Assembly (NCBI RefSeq): GCF_023078275.1
Contig: NC_062975.1
Span: forward strand, 6,299,141-6,363,140
Reading direction: 5' to 3'
From: Leguminivora glycinivorella
Taxonomy: Eukaryota; Arthropoda; Insecta; Lepidoptera; Tortricidae
DNA length: 64,000 bases
In this document: positions 45,663-58,400 of the stretch, piece by piece
Numbering within the stretch: position 1 is the first letter of the stretch
Layout: the number at the start of each line of letters is the position of its first letter
Program-made: the position numbers and the translations under genes
Notes under the pieces: model-generated
What the model saw: only the letters and a program-made list of their open reading frames with translations
Told to the model about the DNA's origin: nothing
Database searches by the model: none

Positions 45663-48600
45663 CTATCCTTCCATGGCATCAGTGGCTGTGTCCCTATCCG
45701 TGACGATGCAATCCTCGTAGTTCCATTTGGGGAACATCCGCTTGTAGAGGTGAAGCAGCACCGTGTCCTGTGATTTGAGCTGGCCGTCGAACACGCATTT
45801 CATGTGTCCGTGGGTACCTGGAAATAGATATTATAAAATACTGATGCAGATAGATATTCAGTAACTTTACCAACAACCCTTTACCCTTCAATACCAGTAG
45901 CCGAGTCCACATAGAGCGAGGCAATGTGCTGAGACAAATCCAGACGTCCCTCGCCTGAGGCAGGTTATCAGCAAAACGCACGTATTGCCTGGACCGTGGC
46001 ACGTTTATACAGAACTTTTGCCGCGTGAAGGAATAGGCTACTAGACTCATAACGAATTTGGCACGATAAATGATTTTCTTCAGTAGTATTTGTCATAAAA
46101 AAACAATATTTATAGATTTTGGGTATTAAGTGTATGACGACTACGTGTTTTCGATTAAAAATGTGTGTAATTTTTTATTTCTTTTGACCACCGAAAACGC
46201 TGTCAACGATGTAGTGACGTCATCGAATTCGAACTTTATGCCTCATACATCAAAGTCAGAAAATGTTGTTTTCGAATAGAATGACCTGGTTCACAGACAA
46301 TCTATAGATTAACATGACTGTGATGTTTTCGCCTGATTACGTAAAAGTATATTTTAAAAATATTTTTTGCTGTTTTTTTAAGTCAATAAAATATGGCAAT
46401 ATTTTATTTCGGTTAATTAGACAGTACTTTATAATCATATAAGACAGACGTTAAAAAAGGGTCAAGTAGCCTATTGCCTCGCTCTTTGTGGACCTGGCTA
46501 TTTTGGCTGGCAAATTTAGACCCACGTTTGGGGGGGTTCAAGGTGAAACAATAAAAATTAGAACCTAAACAGAGGGTACTTGTTTCAACATACCTAGAGG
46601 TTCCTTAATGTGTCCAGTGCGCCCGTACTTCGTACGTAGCTTACACGGCTTGAAATATATCACGTCCTCTCTATTGAAGAACATGAACCTGATCACCGCC
46701 GATCGTTTGTTCACCTGAAATAAAAATATAATTAATATTTTATCATGAATATTATGCTTATTTAGGTCAAGGTCAGCAAGCGCGAGAGTTATAGACAAAC
46801 AGTAGGCCTAGCACATGATTGCCGCGAGAGTATGTCGCCGCGAGATAGATGACATGTCTTCTTCTAACTGTATTAATGACATAAGGACGGGTAGTTCTCG
46901 CGGCGACATATACAATCATGGCGCAAACTATTCAAATAGGCGCAGCGAAATCGACATCTGACATAAAATTATAATTATTATATTATCCCTTAGACCGCCA
47001 ACAACGGCCTAAAGGCGTAGTGTGCTGTCGTGCCCGCGACGCCAGCAACGCTTAAGCTAGAAACATATTACGCGGACATCCGCGGTCGCGCGTCTGCGGT
47101 CGGCGATCTAGACAATGAATATACACTGAACCGTGCAAACTACCGGACGTAGGTCGTGGACGTGACCTTGAGCGCACAGACGTCCGGACGTCATCTGGCG
47201 CGCTGGATGTTTTAAGACTGTGCACACTTATTGTCCTTGGACGTCGGCGTAATATGTTCCTAGCTTTAAAGTTGCTGTGGCGGAAGCTGTCAAAGCAATT
47301 GTCCTGCTGACAGGATAAGGTTTATTTTCGTTATTTACTAGTAGAGGTATTGGCGTGTAGGACACATGTTGACGGAAGCAAAGCGTTCAATTAATCGCAG
47401 TAATGTGATTGAATTATCAGTTGCATTAAAAATTAAAATTTAATAAGGGATTTTAATACCCCAGCACCCCATAGCTGGACTAGCAGCCATAGCGGTGCTG
47501 GGGTCCATTACATACCTTGTAAGGATGACCGGACAGTACAATTCTCTTGACAGTCAGTCTGTCAGGGTTGCAGGACAGCAGTACCCCTGAAGCAACTAGC
47601 TGCAGCTTTGTATTCCTTTTTTCCTAAAAACATAATTCAATCTTTAAAAAACATGAAACATTTTTAAAGAAAAGTTTCCAGTTTATCTCTTGTCATAAAT
47701 CTTGTCGTATATTGTCGTATGCTTGTTTGCCACCAACGTAGTATAAAAAAAACAATGCTTGACAAGTTATTTTTGTATAAAGATACTAGCAAATTTCGTC
47801 TTTCCGTCCGTCTCAAGCGATAAAGTGGAACCCATTCGAAATATATCATGGATATTCCAACTGCGGACGAGGGGAGAAGACTCTCGAATTACAGCTATAC
47901 AGCCACGAACGCAAGTTTCTTAAGGATGCAGCTTAAATCATCTGTCACAGATGCAAAGGCTTATTATTATTCCAACAGAAATTCAGAAAAAAAAACCTTA
48001 GTACTGCACATAAATCATAACTATCCTTCTCAAATGGAAAGCCATGAAATGAGAGAAATCAAGAGGTAAATGATAAATATGGGTCCATTAAAGATATGCT
48101 TACCTTGAAACAGAGCACTGAAGACGGGCTGAACTGTATGGGCGCGTAGAATGTGGCAACGCAAGTTGAGCCCGGTTGGAAGAATCTTTCATACTGGAAC
48201 AATTAATGTAATAATTTTATCCTGCAACCGGGCCCATTTCTCGCAGCTACAAGTTACAATTTACGAGTGGTTGTCAACGTCTAATATGACAAGTTGGAAA
48301 GAGACTTCCGCTTGTAACTTGTAACTTTCAGTTTTGAGAAATGGGTCCCAGTTTGCAAAGAAAGAGGCGGCTCGTAAGGAATATGCCTCGCGAAGCCCTC
48401 GTACAAAGTAGGTACTCGTGGCTACAATGCTTCGGGCAAGGCATGCCTCCATCTTCGCGAGGCAATTTCCTATCGAGGCGACTCTTGCCATATCGAGGAT
48501 AGGTAGCGTTTGACTCACACGTGATGGTAAGTGATGATGCGGTCATAATATGAGATACCTATTTACTCTTGCTTTAAAGAGAACTCAGGCAGGGCATTCC

Positions 48601-51600
48601 ACTTTCTACTGATCAGAAATACTAAACGTGTTTTATAGTTGGGAGATCGCATCGATATAAACGAGTATTTATATTTTTTGATTGTAATATAGATTTTTTT
48701 TTATTGAGGTAAAATTGTCGAAGTGGAAAAAGGTCGAGAAGTGACAGAGATAGCGCTATTAAATAAACCCACCTTGTGTTTACTGCCATTGGTATGCTGA
48801 CTGAATATCGGGTTAACTATGAACCTCCTATATCCCACTTGGAAGATCAGTCGCTCCTTGCTCTTGATAGGGTCTTCGCTGGCGCCAGTTCTCTTCAGTA
48901 CCACATTCATGAGCGACATCTTGTGTTCATGTGGTAGAAGTCCGAAGACTGAGAGTGGTGCGTTTTTGTTAGCTGAGTGGAAGGAATTCCACAGGTCCTG
49001 GCGAACGTTTGATATGTGGATGGTTGCGTAGATTCCGTACTGTAAAAACAAACAAACTGATTTTAGTTAAATGGTTAGACAGTTCAAAGTTAGCTGCGAT
49101 CCGTGCCACCTAAATTCCGAACCCACCTCTTGATTGTCTTGTGTCTTGAAGTAGGTACCTATTAAACACCTATTAATACCGCTCGGATTCCCTAGAAGCG
49201 AATCAAGGAATGATTCAATGGTTAAATTTTAGTCCAAGAGACTTCTTTCGAGTAGATGTATACTATGTACTTTACTTTTCACTTCCACTAAGACCACACC
49301 AATCGATCGATTTGTCCAGATAAAAACTATTGATCGACTTCAACTGTTTCGATATTGTTGACGTCGCTCGATTGGTGTAGTAACTTCCTAAGAGGAAAAC
49401 AAATTAATTTCTTCGTTTTCAAATTCGTTGCGTCCTAAGGCCTCTGATGATACAGTTCTTCAAAACTATAACTAGCTTTATTAACAGTGTGTGAACCTGC
49501 CCTAAAAATCTATATTATTTATAGTCATGGTTCATAATATTTCTTGTGGGTAGCTTTTGCACATTGTAATTTTTTCCTCAGTCACCCGTTGACCACGAAT
49601 GCTGTGAAGTGGTCGAAACGCCGGGATGAATTGTAAATTCATTATACGCGATATAATCCGTTTCCATAGTTTTATTTCATGAGTAACTATCGCGGTAATC
49701 GACGAATTGTCTTCTAATTCAGTTCTTTAAAGTTCGCATGAAGAAATATTCTTACCGTGTTGACGAGGCTGTCCTCCTTCTCCTTATAGAGGCGGCGACG
49801 CGTGCGGTCGTAGTTCTCAAACTGGAAGATGCGAGCGTAGTCCGACGGCAAGTTCTCTTTCGGGTCCCATGGAGATGATCTGTGGCCATAAACAACACAT
49901 TTCATTGTTTAGTTTTAAGGAACAGGTACCTACACTACATCTATAAAAACATGATGTTAATTTAGGTAGCAAAACAGATCGAAAAAAAATATAGAATAGT
50001 TACAATTTTTTGTCTAAAATACGCCGCGCGACCTGTTTGAGTTAGTCAAGTGATACTGATACTGGTCTTTTTAATATGTAGATAACGTTCAATATTATTT
50101 TACAATAAAAGTGCTCGCTGCGTCGCTGCCGGCCGCTGCCATTCTGGTGAGAGCCGACTTTTAGGGCTAAATACCGTGCTCGCGCGCTGTCTCGGCCGAG
50201 GCATGTCTACATGGGCCATTAGCTGCGCGTGAAAATTGCCTAGCAACGCTGCTCGTTCTGTGTGGACCACCTAAGCGTGTGCACTTACATTCGCGGTTAA
50301 ACGGCGCATTTATCTGCCGTAAACCAAATAAAAACCAATACATTAAGGCAGTTGCGCAGTGCGCTATGAGAGATTGAGCACTGACCTGAAGGACTCTAGT
50401 CCGCGGTAGCGCAGGAAGCGCTCACGAGCCGGTACGTGTTGAGGCGTGTCGACTTCATCCGGGAACTGCGCGTCCTGTCTGGCGGCAGCTAGTCTTTTCA
50501 GCAGCTCATGCTCCTCCTCAGCGTCTATTGTGGCGTCGTATCTGTGCATAAAGTCAGTTTAGTTATAAATAAATTCTACTTTAAAATTGATAAAACTGGG
50601 TGAATGTAGTGATGAAGATCATTTACCATCTGTGGAACTACTTGAAGCAGTGATACGAGTAAACACGTTTTTTGTTCGCTCTAGTGAGGGGAAAAGTTTT
50701 GTGTTACACCACCCACGGGTGCAAATGTACCTATTTTACTTCTCGTGTGTTGAAAAACTCGCCAAGTTCAGGATTCTATTCTCATAAATGCATGGTTCAA
50801 TTTAAACATAAATACACGTACAACAGATGGCTCTTACAACCTTACATAGTAAAACAGGTAAATAATTTGGTATCAAAAATATGTCATAACCAAACAGTCT
50901 ATCATCTGATCATCTCGTTTAATTATGTGCGAAGAGTTGGAAGTAAAGTAAGTCGAGACTCATGCAAATTGATATTATGAAACCCCAGTGACTTACTTAA
51001 AGGTACATTATATACATATACCCACAGTGGCGGGGCAAGACCTAAATTTGTTGTGGGTAAGATACACTACACTTTACGAGGCCCCCTGGTTAGGCCGTTT
51101 TCACATTATCCTATCGGATATCGGAAGTAGGAAGGATTTCAAAGGACAAAATGTAAGATGGCGGTGTAAATATATGCGATATCGGTCCGACATCCGATGT
51201 CGGATCGGATAATGTGAAAACGCACCGCGATAAATGACGCAATGGGACGGATTTTGTTGAGTAAAACAATTTTGATACTCAAATATTGCATCACTGTTAC
51301 CTGTCATCAGTAGGTCCCATCTCAGACTCGGTGACAGACTCGAAGTCGTTATCTGCGTCTTCTTCCTTCTCCGAGCTAGACTCTTCACACGACATGAATT
51401 CCTCGTCCTCGTCTTCTTCCTGTTAAATCGAATCTTCTAAATATATAAAAGAAGAAACTGACTGACTGACTGACATATCAACACACAGCCGCAACCGCTG
51501 GTCCTAGAGACTCCAAATTAGGCACGTAGGTTCATTATAAGGTGTAAAGAAGCACTAAGAAAGGATTTTTCAAAATTCACATCCTAAGGGGGTCTAAAGT

Positions 51601-54558
51601 TCAAAGTTTTAATAAGATTACTTTTAGTAGGGCGAAGCCGCGGGAAAAAGCTAGTTTAACATATTTTTTATCAATGTTGTATATTTCTCAAACTTTATTT
51701 ATTTAATCAAAAAGTAACACAGCATTACATTTGAAATTACATATACATTCCAAGGCACTGTGAAACTACAAAATACAAAACAAGATTTATAAATATTAAG
51801 TATTCCTTTTGGTTAAAAATTCTAAATTGTATTGATATGGGTGTACAAATCATACAAATGTACGTGTTGTCTGCATTAAAACTTTATTTTTTTATAAAAC
51901 CACTGTTGTCATAATTTAATATAACTGCCTACCTACTCTCGTAGGTTAATTAAATTTATTAAGATCTAAAGACTCGACTTTGCAATATCCTTGCACCCCG
52001 TGTTACACAATGTTTTTCATTACACTTGCAGTATAAAAAAAGTTATATACTGTACTAGAAACTTCATAACACCCTAGGAAGAACGATTTTTCCAAAGATG
52101 TCATATATACCATAGATCAAGCAAACGTATCTACTTAGCATGTCTAAAATCCACTGAGTTGTCCATCTTTAATCGCAGTTTGCAGCTTTCGGGCGTCAAT
52201 TTTTGTAAGTTGAAGTCAACAAAAACATTAAAAATGCCTCGTTGTTTACTTGCAACAACATAAAAATTATGAACACTCAAGGGCCTGAGACATATTTAAA
52301 ATCACAGTATAGTGACAACTTCAGTACAAAATCTATCACGCTCGGCCAAAATACATTAGATAAACTTGTTTCTTCTATTTTGTGGATTTTTCTATGACTC
52401 CCGCTCCACCTGTGTGCAACTGCACATTTACTGTGGGAGTGTGATGCTGATGAAAAATATATTACCTCGCTGCCATCATCCTCGTCGGAGCCCTCGCCCT
52501 CCGCATCGGACTCCACGATCCACGCCGCCTGGTAGCTCGACCAGCCCTTGGGAACTTTTTTCACTTTCTTTGTTTTTGTCTGCAAGTCAAAAATTATCTT
52601 TAAAATGTAGTCTGGCCCAAAAATGTCTGTGAATTTCAAATATAGATGGAGAATGATATTGGCTTTGTTTCACGCTAGTAATAACACACAAATGAAAGAG
52701 ACAATATAGTTTTCCTGGTTCATGCTATCTTTGACCATTCATACAATATTAATATTTCATAATTTTCGTATGTGCTTGTTAAAAATTTCTTTATTAGTAA
52801 ATAAATGCTTAAATTGAAACCATATGGAGCAGATCTGTTCCTGAACATACAAAAAAGAGTCAAACAGACTATCTTAAAGACTTCTGGGCAGCTAGACTGG
52901 AGAATGTACAAAAACCTCCAAAAGGTACTACAAAAACATTATTCCTTGATATACCTAGTAAAAATTATTCTACATGATATAGGCCATAAAGTCAACATAC
53001 TTCTGCGTTAGCTTGTGCTATCTCCTCCTCGGTAGGCCAGGTCTGCTCAGCATCCATGGGGTCTGGCACATTCTCAGAGTCCAGGCTCTCCTGTTTGGCT
53101 GGATCAGCCACTTGCAACACCGATACCTTCACCACTTCTGCATCCATTGAGTCAGGTTTGGCATTTTCTCTGTTGAATAATGACATGAACTTCTGTAATT
53201 TCATGAGGAAGACACTTTGATGTTCATTCATCATGAAATTGAAAAAATTAATAAACAACTCCGATTCAATTAAAATAAAATAGTTCTAGATACTTACTTG
53301 CCCAAAATAAGAGGGTGAGGATCGTCATGTCCATCTATTCTTGACATTTGAAAGTCTCCCAAGCCAGTAACATGAACTAAACCATTCACATCCAAGGGCA
53401 TTCCTTTAAATACCCGCTGACTCTCAAAGTACCACTGTCACCCTCTGCATCTGGCACATATTCATAAAACTCAGCAAGCATGTACGGTCTCTTCTCTCTG
53501 TGATGCAATATGTTACGTTTCTGGTTACCAATCCTACGTAACACATTCAAACCATCCGAACTTTTATCTAACTGCATAACTTTTTCTTCTGGCAACCATT
53601 TGGATATTAACTTTTGCACATTTTGTTTTTCTGTTGTGCGTTTCTTTGGATTAACTCCTTCGATATCCATGGCTACTACCACAGGGGTGGGCATGCCTTG
53701 TGCCATGGAGAGGGCTAGAACTTTCTCACCCCACTCATCCACAGGTTTGTCTAAAGCCGAGCTGACATACAGAACTGTGTCTGCTACTTTAAGAGTATCA
53801 AGGAGGGCAAACTCATTGTCAGTTTCTGGGCATATAAAGGAGAAGCGCTGCTTGAAATTTGGCAAGCTGTAAACAATAAACATAATTAACTGCAAAGTTG
53901 GCGTCCTCATAATGAAGATAACAAGTAACAAAGGAACATTTATTTTTGACAATTTACATGTCTTGACAAGTTTTTGATATTTTTCTTTTTTTCTTTAATA
54001 TTCTGAATGTTTACCCAATATGCAGGATGCCATTTTCAGACTGTGAGACCACAGCTCCTTCAGAACACGTCCTCAATATCGCAAGCGCTGATTGAACGTC
54101 AAGTTGAGCATTCAAAGGAACAACGCACACCAAAAATGGGGGGTTCCTAGTACCTCCCAAGGCACGCTTTCTGGACAACACTTCTTCGCGCTTGTTTCTA
54201 CGTAGCTGAAGGGCTTGGTGACGACGCTCATCCTTTTTAAGGATATGACGGTTACGGCGCACGAATTCCTTCGCATTTACTTTGCCTAAAAATAACAGAA
54301 AGTATGTTATTATATACAGAGTTTCATTAAGTATACTATGATAATTCGGAACTTAAAGCAATGTACACAATTGCCTGTGAACTAATCACACGCGAATAAA
54401 CCATTTTTGATGCAGAATTTTATACAAAAGTAATATGAAAAGTGTATACATGCGACCTAACCTTTAACAGCAGCGGCAATTCCACGCTTTGAGCGGTGGC
54501 GAGACTTGTGAACCTTGTTACTCTGCTTCAGAGTTCCTGAACGATGCGCTTGTTGCAT
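45663..54558 (-). CDS. TSR1: TSR1, 40S pre-ribosome maturation factor
   Basis: Thirteen coding exons, minus strand: 54558-54462, 54285-54015, 53866-53298, 53169-53001, 52579-52466, 51419-51301, 50541-50386, 49879-49756, 49039-48773, 48193-48104, 47623-47516, 46714-46594, 45817-45663. With one base restored in exon 3 the length is 786 residues; human TSR1 is about 804. Family knowledge: TSR1 is a nucleolar/cytoplasmic, GTPase-like but nucleotide-free factor in 40S assembly. The N-terminus (HRSGTLKQSNKVHKSRHRSK) is the basic family start; exon 3 holds the AARP2CN-type core, exons 5-6 a Glu/Asp-rich linker, and exons 8-13 the conserved C-terminal domain ending in LHLYKRMFPKWNY. Exon 3 is 569 nt where frame needs 570: one C is missing at about 53403-53405 (plus strand). 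Either a sequence error or a disabling mutation. Divergent from Sec61 alpha. Confidence 0.93.
45899..46497. mobile_element. TIR element in last TSR1 intron
   Basis: AGCCGAGTCCACATAGAGCG faces TTTGTGGACCTGGCT at the right end, 600 bp apart. Same end family as 16986-17132. No coding frame. Confidence 0.55.
46808..46920. mobile_element. Foldback MITE
   Basis: TTGCCGCGAGAGTATGTCGC against CTCGCGGCGACATATACAA; about 113 bp. TSR1 intron. Confidence 0.5.
47052..47268. mobile_element. ACGCGGACGTCCG MITE, third copy
   Basis: AAGCTAGAAACATATTACGC on the left and GTAATATGTTCCTAGCTT on the right; full-length, 217 bp, diverged. TSR1 intron. Confidence 0.65.
48225..48358. mobile_element. TIR MITE
   Basis: GCAACCGGGCCCATTTCTC faces GAGAAATGGGTCCCAGTTTGC; an inner pair around ACAAGTTACAA completes the hairpin. 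TSR1 intron. Confidence 0.55.
49560..49705. repeat. Penelope-type terminal fragment
   Basis: GTTGACCACGAATGCTGTGA, AGTGGTCGAAACGCCGGGAT and ATACGCGATATAATCCGTTT are typical of insect Penelope-like terminal repeats, some of which fold as hammerhead ribozymes. Only the terminus is here. TSR1 intron. Confidence 0.4.
50576..50790. repeat. 430-bp dispersed repeat, part copy
   Basis: Contains GTGAGGGGAAAAGTTTTGTG and ACTTCTCGTGTGTTGAAAAA, as in 35583-36000. TSR1 intron. Confidence 0.6.
51093..51224. mobile_element. TIR MITE
   Basis: CCGTTTTCACATTATCCTAT at the left and CGGATAATGTGAAAACG at the right; 132 bp, with ATATCGG motifs inside. TSR1 intron. Confidence 0.65.
51436..51654 (+). mobile_element. 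Short Helitron
   Basis: TCTAAATATATAAAAGAAG start and GCGGGAAAAAGCTAG end, before T. An internally deleted relative of 38073-39846, sharing CGCTGGTCCTAGAGA. TSR1 intron. Confidence 0.75.
52107..52380. repeat. 300-bp dispersed repeat, copy 2
   Basis: Pairs with 43617-43915 with scattered differences and one internal deletion. TSR1 intron, ending about 85 bp from exon 5. Confidence 0.7.
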
Positions 54559-55414
54559 TTTTGCCGTTATTTCAGCAGTAATCTTCAGATATTACAATTA
54601 TTTACTAATAACAGCACATGGCGAAACTTGCGGAGTTCAGGAAATTGACATCACGATTGACATTAATAGTGACATTGACAGTGACATTTAGCAACAGCTG
54701 TCAGACGAAATTATCTTTTCTATCCAAGTCACATGTTAAATCGTCATATGTTATTAAAACCATGTAATATCCTTTCAGTATGGTAAGGTTAAAACGTTTA
54801 CTTAGACAGCTCTAGGGGGTCTACCGCAAACGCAAACAAGGATGTTAGCAAACTGCTTGTCTCTCTCTGTCAGGCTAACTTTAGCATAGGAGTAAAAAAG
54901 AAAAAAGGCAGCCTTTTTCGTAATTCTTGTATCACGATAGGACCCCTGAGACTTCACGCTATTTGACATACAGTTAGAAACGCCACATATTTTTCCATTA
55001 AATTAAAAGTAAGCGATTTGGAAAAAATCGAGTAATCATTCACTATAGAATAGTTGAATTAGTAGGCAAGGATATGAGTTACAAGCACAACTACTACTTT
55101 CACTAGTTTTAATGGTAAGATTATCTCGAATTACAACGGTATTGAAAGAAAACATGCATTAATGTGCATTTTGTAGCAATCAAAACAGCCCTTTTATTTT
55201 CATTGTTAGGGCAACATTACGCACGCCAACATCACAGGTCACGTGACGTGACGTTGTGGACGTGTCATTTGTAGACGGCTCGCTGGCGGCGTTGCGCACG
55301 CTCATTTTCACGGAAGTCCAGTTGGAGTGTTACTAATGAACAAAAGTTGAATGGTTTTAGTCGAATTTACCGGTTAATATTATAGTTAGGATAGTTAAAT
55401 CTCAATAATTCAAA
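54559..55414. promoter_or_regulatory. Shared TSR1 / Sec61 alpha promoter region
   Basis: 856 bp between the two divergent start codons. At 55240-55253 CACGTGACGTGACG combines an E-box (CACGTG) with a TGACGTG core that resembles the unfolded-protein-response element bound by XBP1/ATF6-type factors; ER translocon genes are known targets in animals. Short TGACATT repeats lie near 54655-54690. No TATA box placed. Confidence 0.45.
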
Positions 55415-58400
55415 ATGGGAAGTGAGTATCGTTCATATTTCTTTAAATTATCCTGTGGTTTTATTCTGATCTACCGACACGTATTATCTTCATATCGGAT
55501 TAAAGTGTGCATTTTAAAGGCAAGTTATGTGATAAACGTGTAACATATTGTGTTTTTTCTCGTTTTCAGTCAAATTCCTCGAAGTCATAAAGCCGTTTTG
55601 CAGTATATTACCGGAAATCGCAAAACCGGAGAGAAAGGTAAGTTAATCATTTATATCTGAGTAATTCCTAGCTTTTTAATTTACTTTCTCAATTAATTAA
55701 TCCATTGATGCGAAATATAAGTCGTAATTATGTATAGTTCTGTCTTTACGAAAGTGAAAGTACCGTATTCGTGGCGTGCATTCTGGGTTGGGGTGTAGGA
55801 AAGGGTGGCCGTACCTGGGACTTAGAAAAATTTTGACCAAAATTTTTTTTATTTATTTTCCATTGTAATCATATTTTATATGTCGAAAAAACCATATTAT
55901 TTCAAATAAACTTTTTTCTACGAGCCACCATTACGAAGTTATCACAGTATGAAGGGCGCAGGACTTAGAAAAAATTTGATGTATGTGGTGTCATTATGAC
56001 ACTTATATTTTATGATGCTATCGTCTAGAAGACGTTAAAATATGCATGTTAACCAAAATAGTTTCAAATTTTGTAACGGGGCCCCAGAGTAAGGTTAGGT
56101 TAGGTTGGTTAGGTTTCTTCCAAAATGCGCGAAGCGCATAACCACCCAGAATAGAAGCCCCCGCGCAGCGGGGGCTTCGTCGACCCTGTCACGGAATTTA
56201 CTATCGGGTTCTATTGACAATTTTCCGATAGATTACAATCTGACTAGTAAAATTATAATCTAACGGTTTTTACAATCTTGCGGTGACATATATATTTCAT
56301 TCATCCAAAATAGGTGTTATAATGACACCGTTCAGCGTGAAAATTTTCTAAGTGTTGAAATTTATAAAACTTTGTGTCGCTATATTTCGGCCATTTCTCA
56401 ATTTAGAGAAAAAAAGTTCCAGTAAAAGATGCTTATTTTGATGTGTTCTATATGTTTCATTCATCAAAAATAGGTGTTATAATGACACCGCTTAGTGTGA
56501 AAATTTTTTAAGTGTTGAAATTTATAAAACTTTGTGTCGCTATATTTCGGCCATTTCTCAATTTAGAGAAAAAAAGTTCCAGTAAAAGATGCTTATTTTT
56601 ACATATTCTTTAATGTTCTGATCAAAAAAGTAGTAAAAACGAGCAAAAAAAAAATTAAAATTTTTCTAAGTCCTATATATGGGCCACCCTTTGCTACACT
56701 CTGACCGCATTCTGCCCCAAAAAGTATAACTGTAAATGGCTATACATACAGTTCTATAACCTCTATAGGTTATTTCTAACTGAACTTGTGTTATTTCCAG
56801 ATCCAATTCCGGGAGAAAGTACTATGGACGGCAATCACACTGTTTATTTTCTTAGTATGCTGTCAGGTAAGCCAATATTAATTCCATATGCTTCTCTTGT
56901 AATGATAAGCATTTTCCTTATTTCAGTTTACTGTTATCAAGATTTAAAATATTGATCATTCTAATCTAAGTAGAAAAACCCTAATTAGTTGTTCTAATTG
57001 ACCACCACATTCTAATTAGATACACACTATACCATATTGCCCTGTATTTAATTACACAACATGGAATATATAAAATACTTATTGTAGATATTAAGCATAA
57101 GATAAATGTTAAATTATGAACAACCATACCTACACACATATGTTACAGTCTGAATATAAAAACATAGGGCATAGGGTCATTATGTACACAAAAATAGTTG
57201 TCGAATAGCCAACATCAAATTTGCATTTTCATGAGAGATACTAAGTTTCCACCACAGATTCTAGCTTTTTACATTTGAATATTCAGTAGCATACATTTTA
57301 ATGAAATGTTCAACTCTTCGCAAGAAATAATTACATTAAATATTATAAGATAGCATCTGTATTTAGTAATTCCCTTCTTTCTAGATCCCCCTATTCGGCA
57401 TCATGTCGTCAGACAGCGCGGATCCCTTCTACTGGATCCGTGTGATCCTGGCGTCCAACAGAGGCACCCTCATGGAACTCGGCATCTCCCCCATCGTCAC
57501 GTCTGGTCTTATCATGCAACTGCTCGCCGGTGCAAAGATCATCGAAGTTGGTGACACTCCTAAGGACAGAGCACTTTTCAACGGTGCCCAGAAATGTAAG
57601 TGATATTGTTCAACCTAGATTTGATATCAGAAGCTTATCAATTATAGTTTTCTTTGTTATCATGTTTTCTGCTGTCATCTAATCTAAATAAAAATTTGGC
57701 ACATGAATACCAAAATCAATAATTCAATAAAAATATTTTTGCATTACACATTGAAACAACCTTTTACGGATCATAAGAAATCAGGCATTTATAAATAATA
57801 AATAAATACTTTTCACACCTAGGCAGATCAACTTTCAAACCCAAACTAAGCAAAGCTTGTACTATGGGTGCTAAGCGACGATATACATACTTAAATAGAT
57901 AAATACATACTTATATACATAGAAAACATCCATGACTCAGGAACAAATATCTGTGCTCATCACACAAATAAATGCCCTTACCGGGATTCGAACCCGGGAC
58001 CGAGGCTTAGCAGGCAGGGTCACTACCAACTAAGCCAGACCGGTCGTCAGATTTGAATAATGACAGTTCTAAGTATTAGAAGTGAAATTACTTGCAGGAA
58101 ACAGAATAGTACAGGCAAAATGCCAATTTCATTGAACTCTGGTGATTTGCCAATTTATATTTACACAATACAAATAAATAACTTCAAATCTCCAAATCTC
58201 CACCATGAATGAAAGTACACTTATAAATTGTTAAGGACTCTTTGATTTCAATTGAAATTGCTAGCTTTAATCCATACTAATATTATTAATGGGAAAGTGT
58301 GTGTCTGTTTGTTTGTCCGTCTTTCACGGCAAAACGCAGCGACGAATTGACGTGATTTTTTAGGTGGAGATAGTTGAAGGTATGAAGAGTGACATAGGCT

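Noticed and set aside
46805..46920. Possible microRNA precursor
   Set aside because: The hairpin is better explained as a MITE-like foldback; no small-RNA evidence is available.
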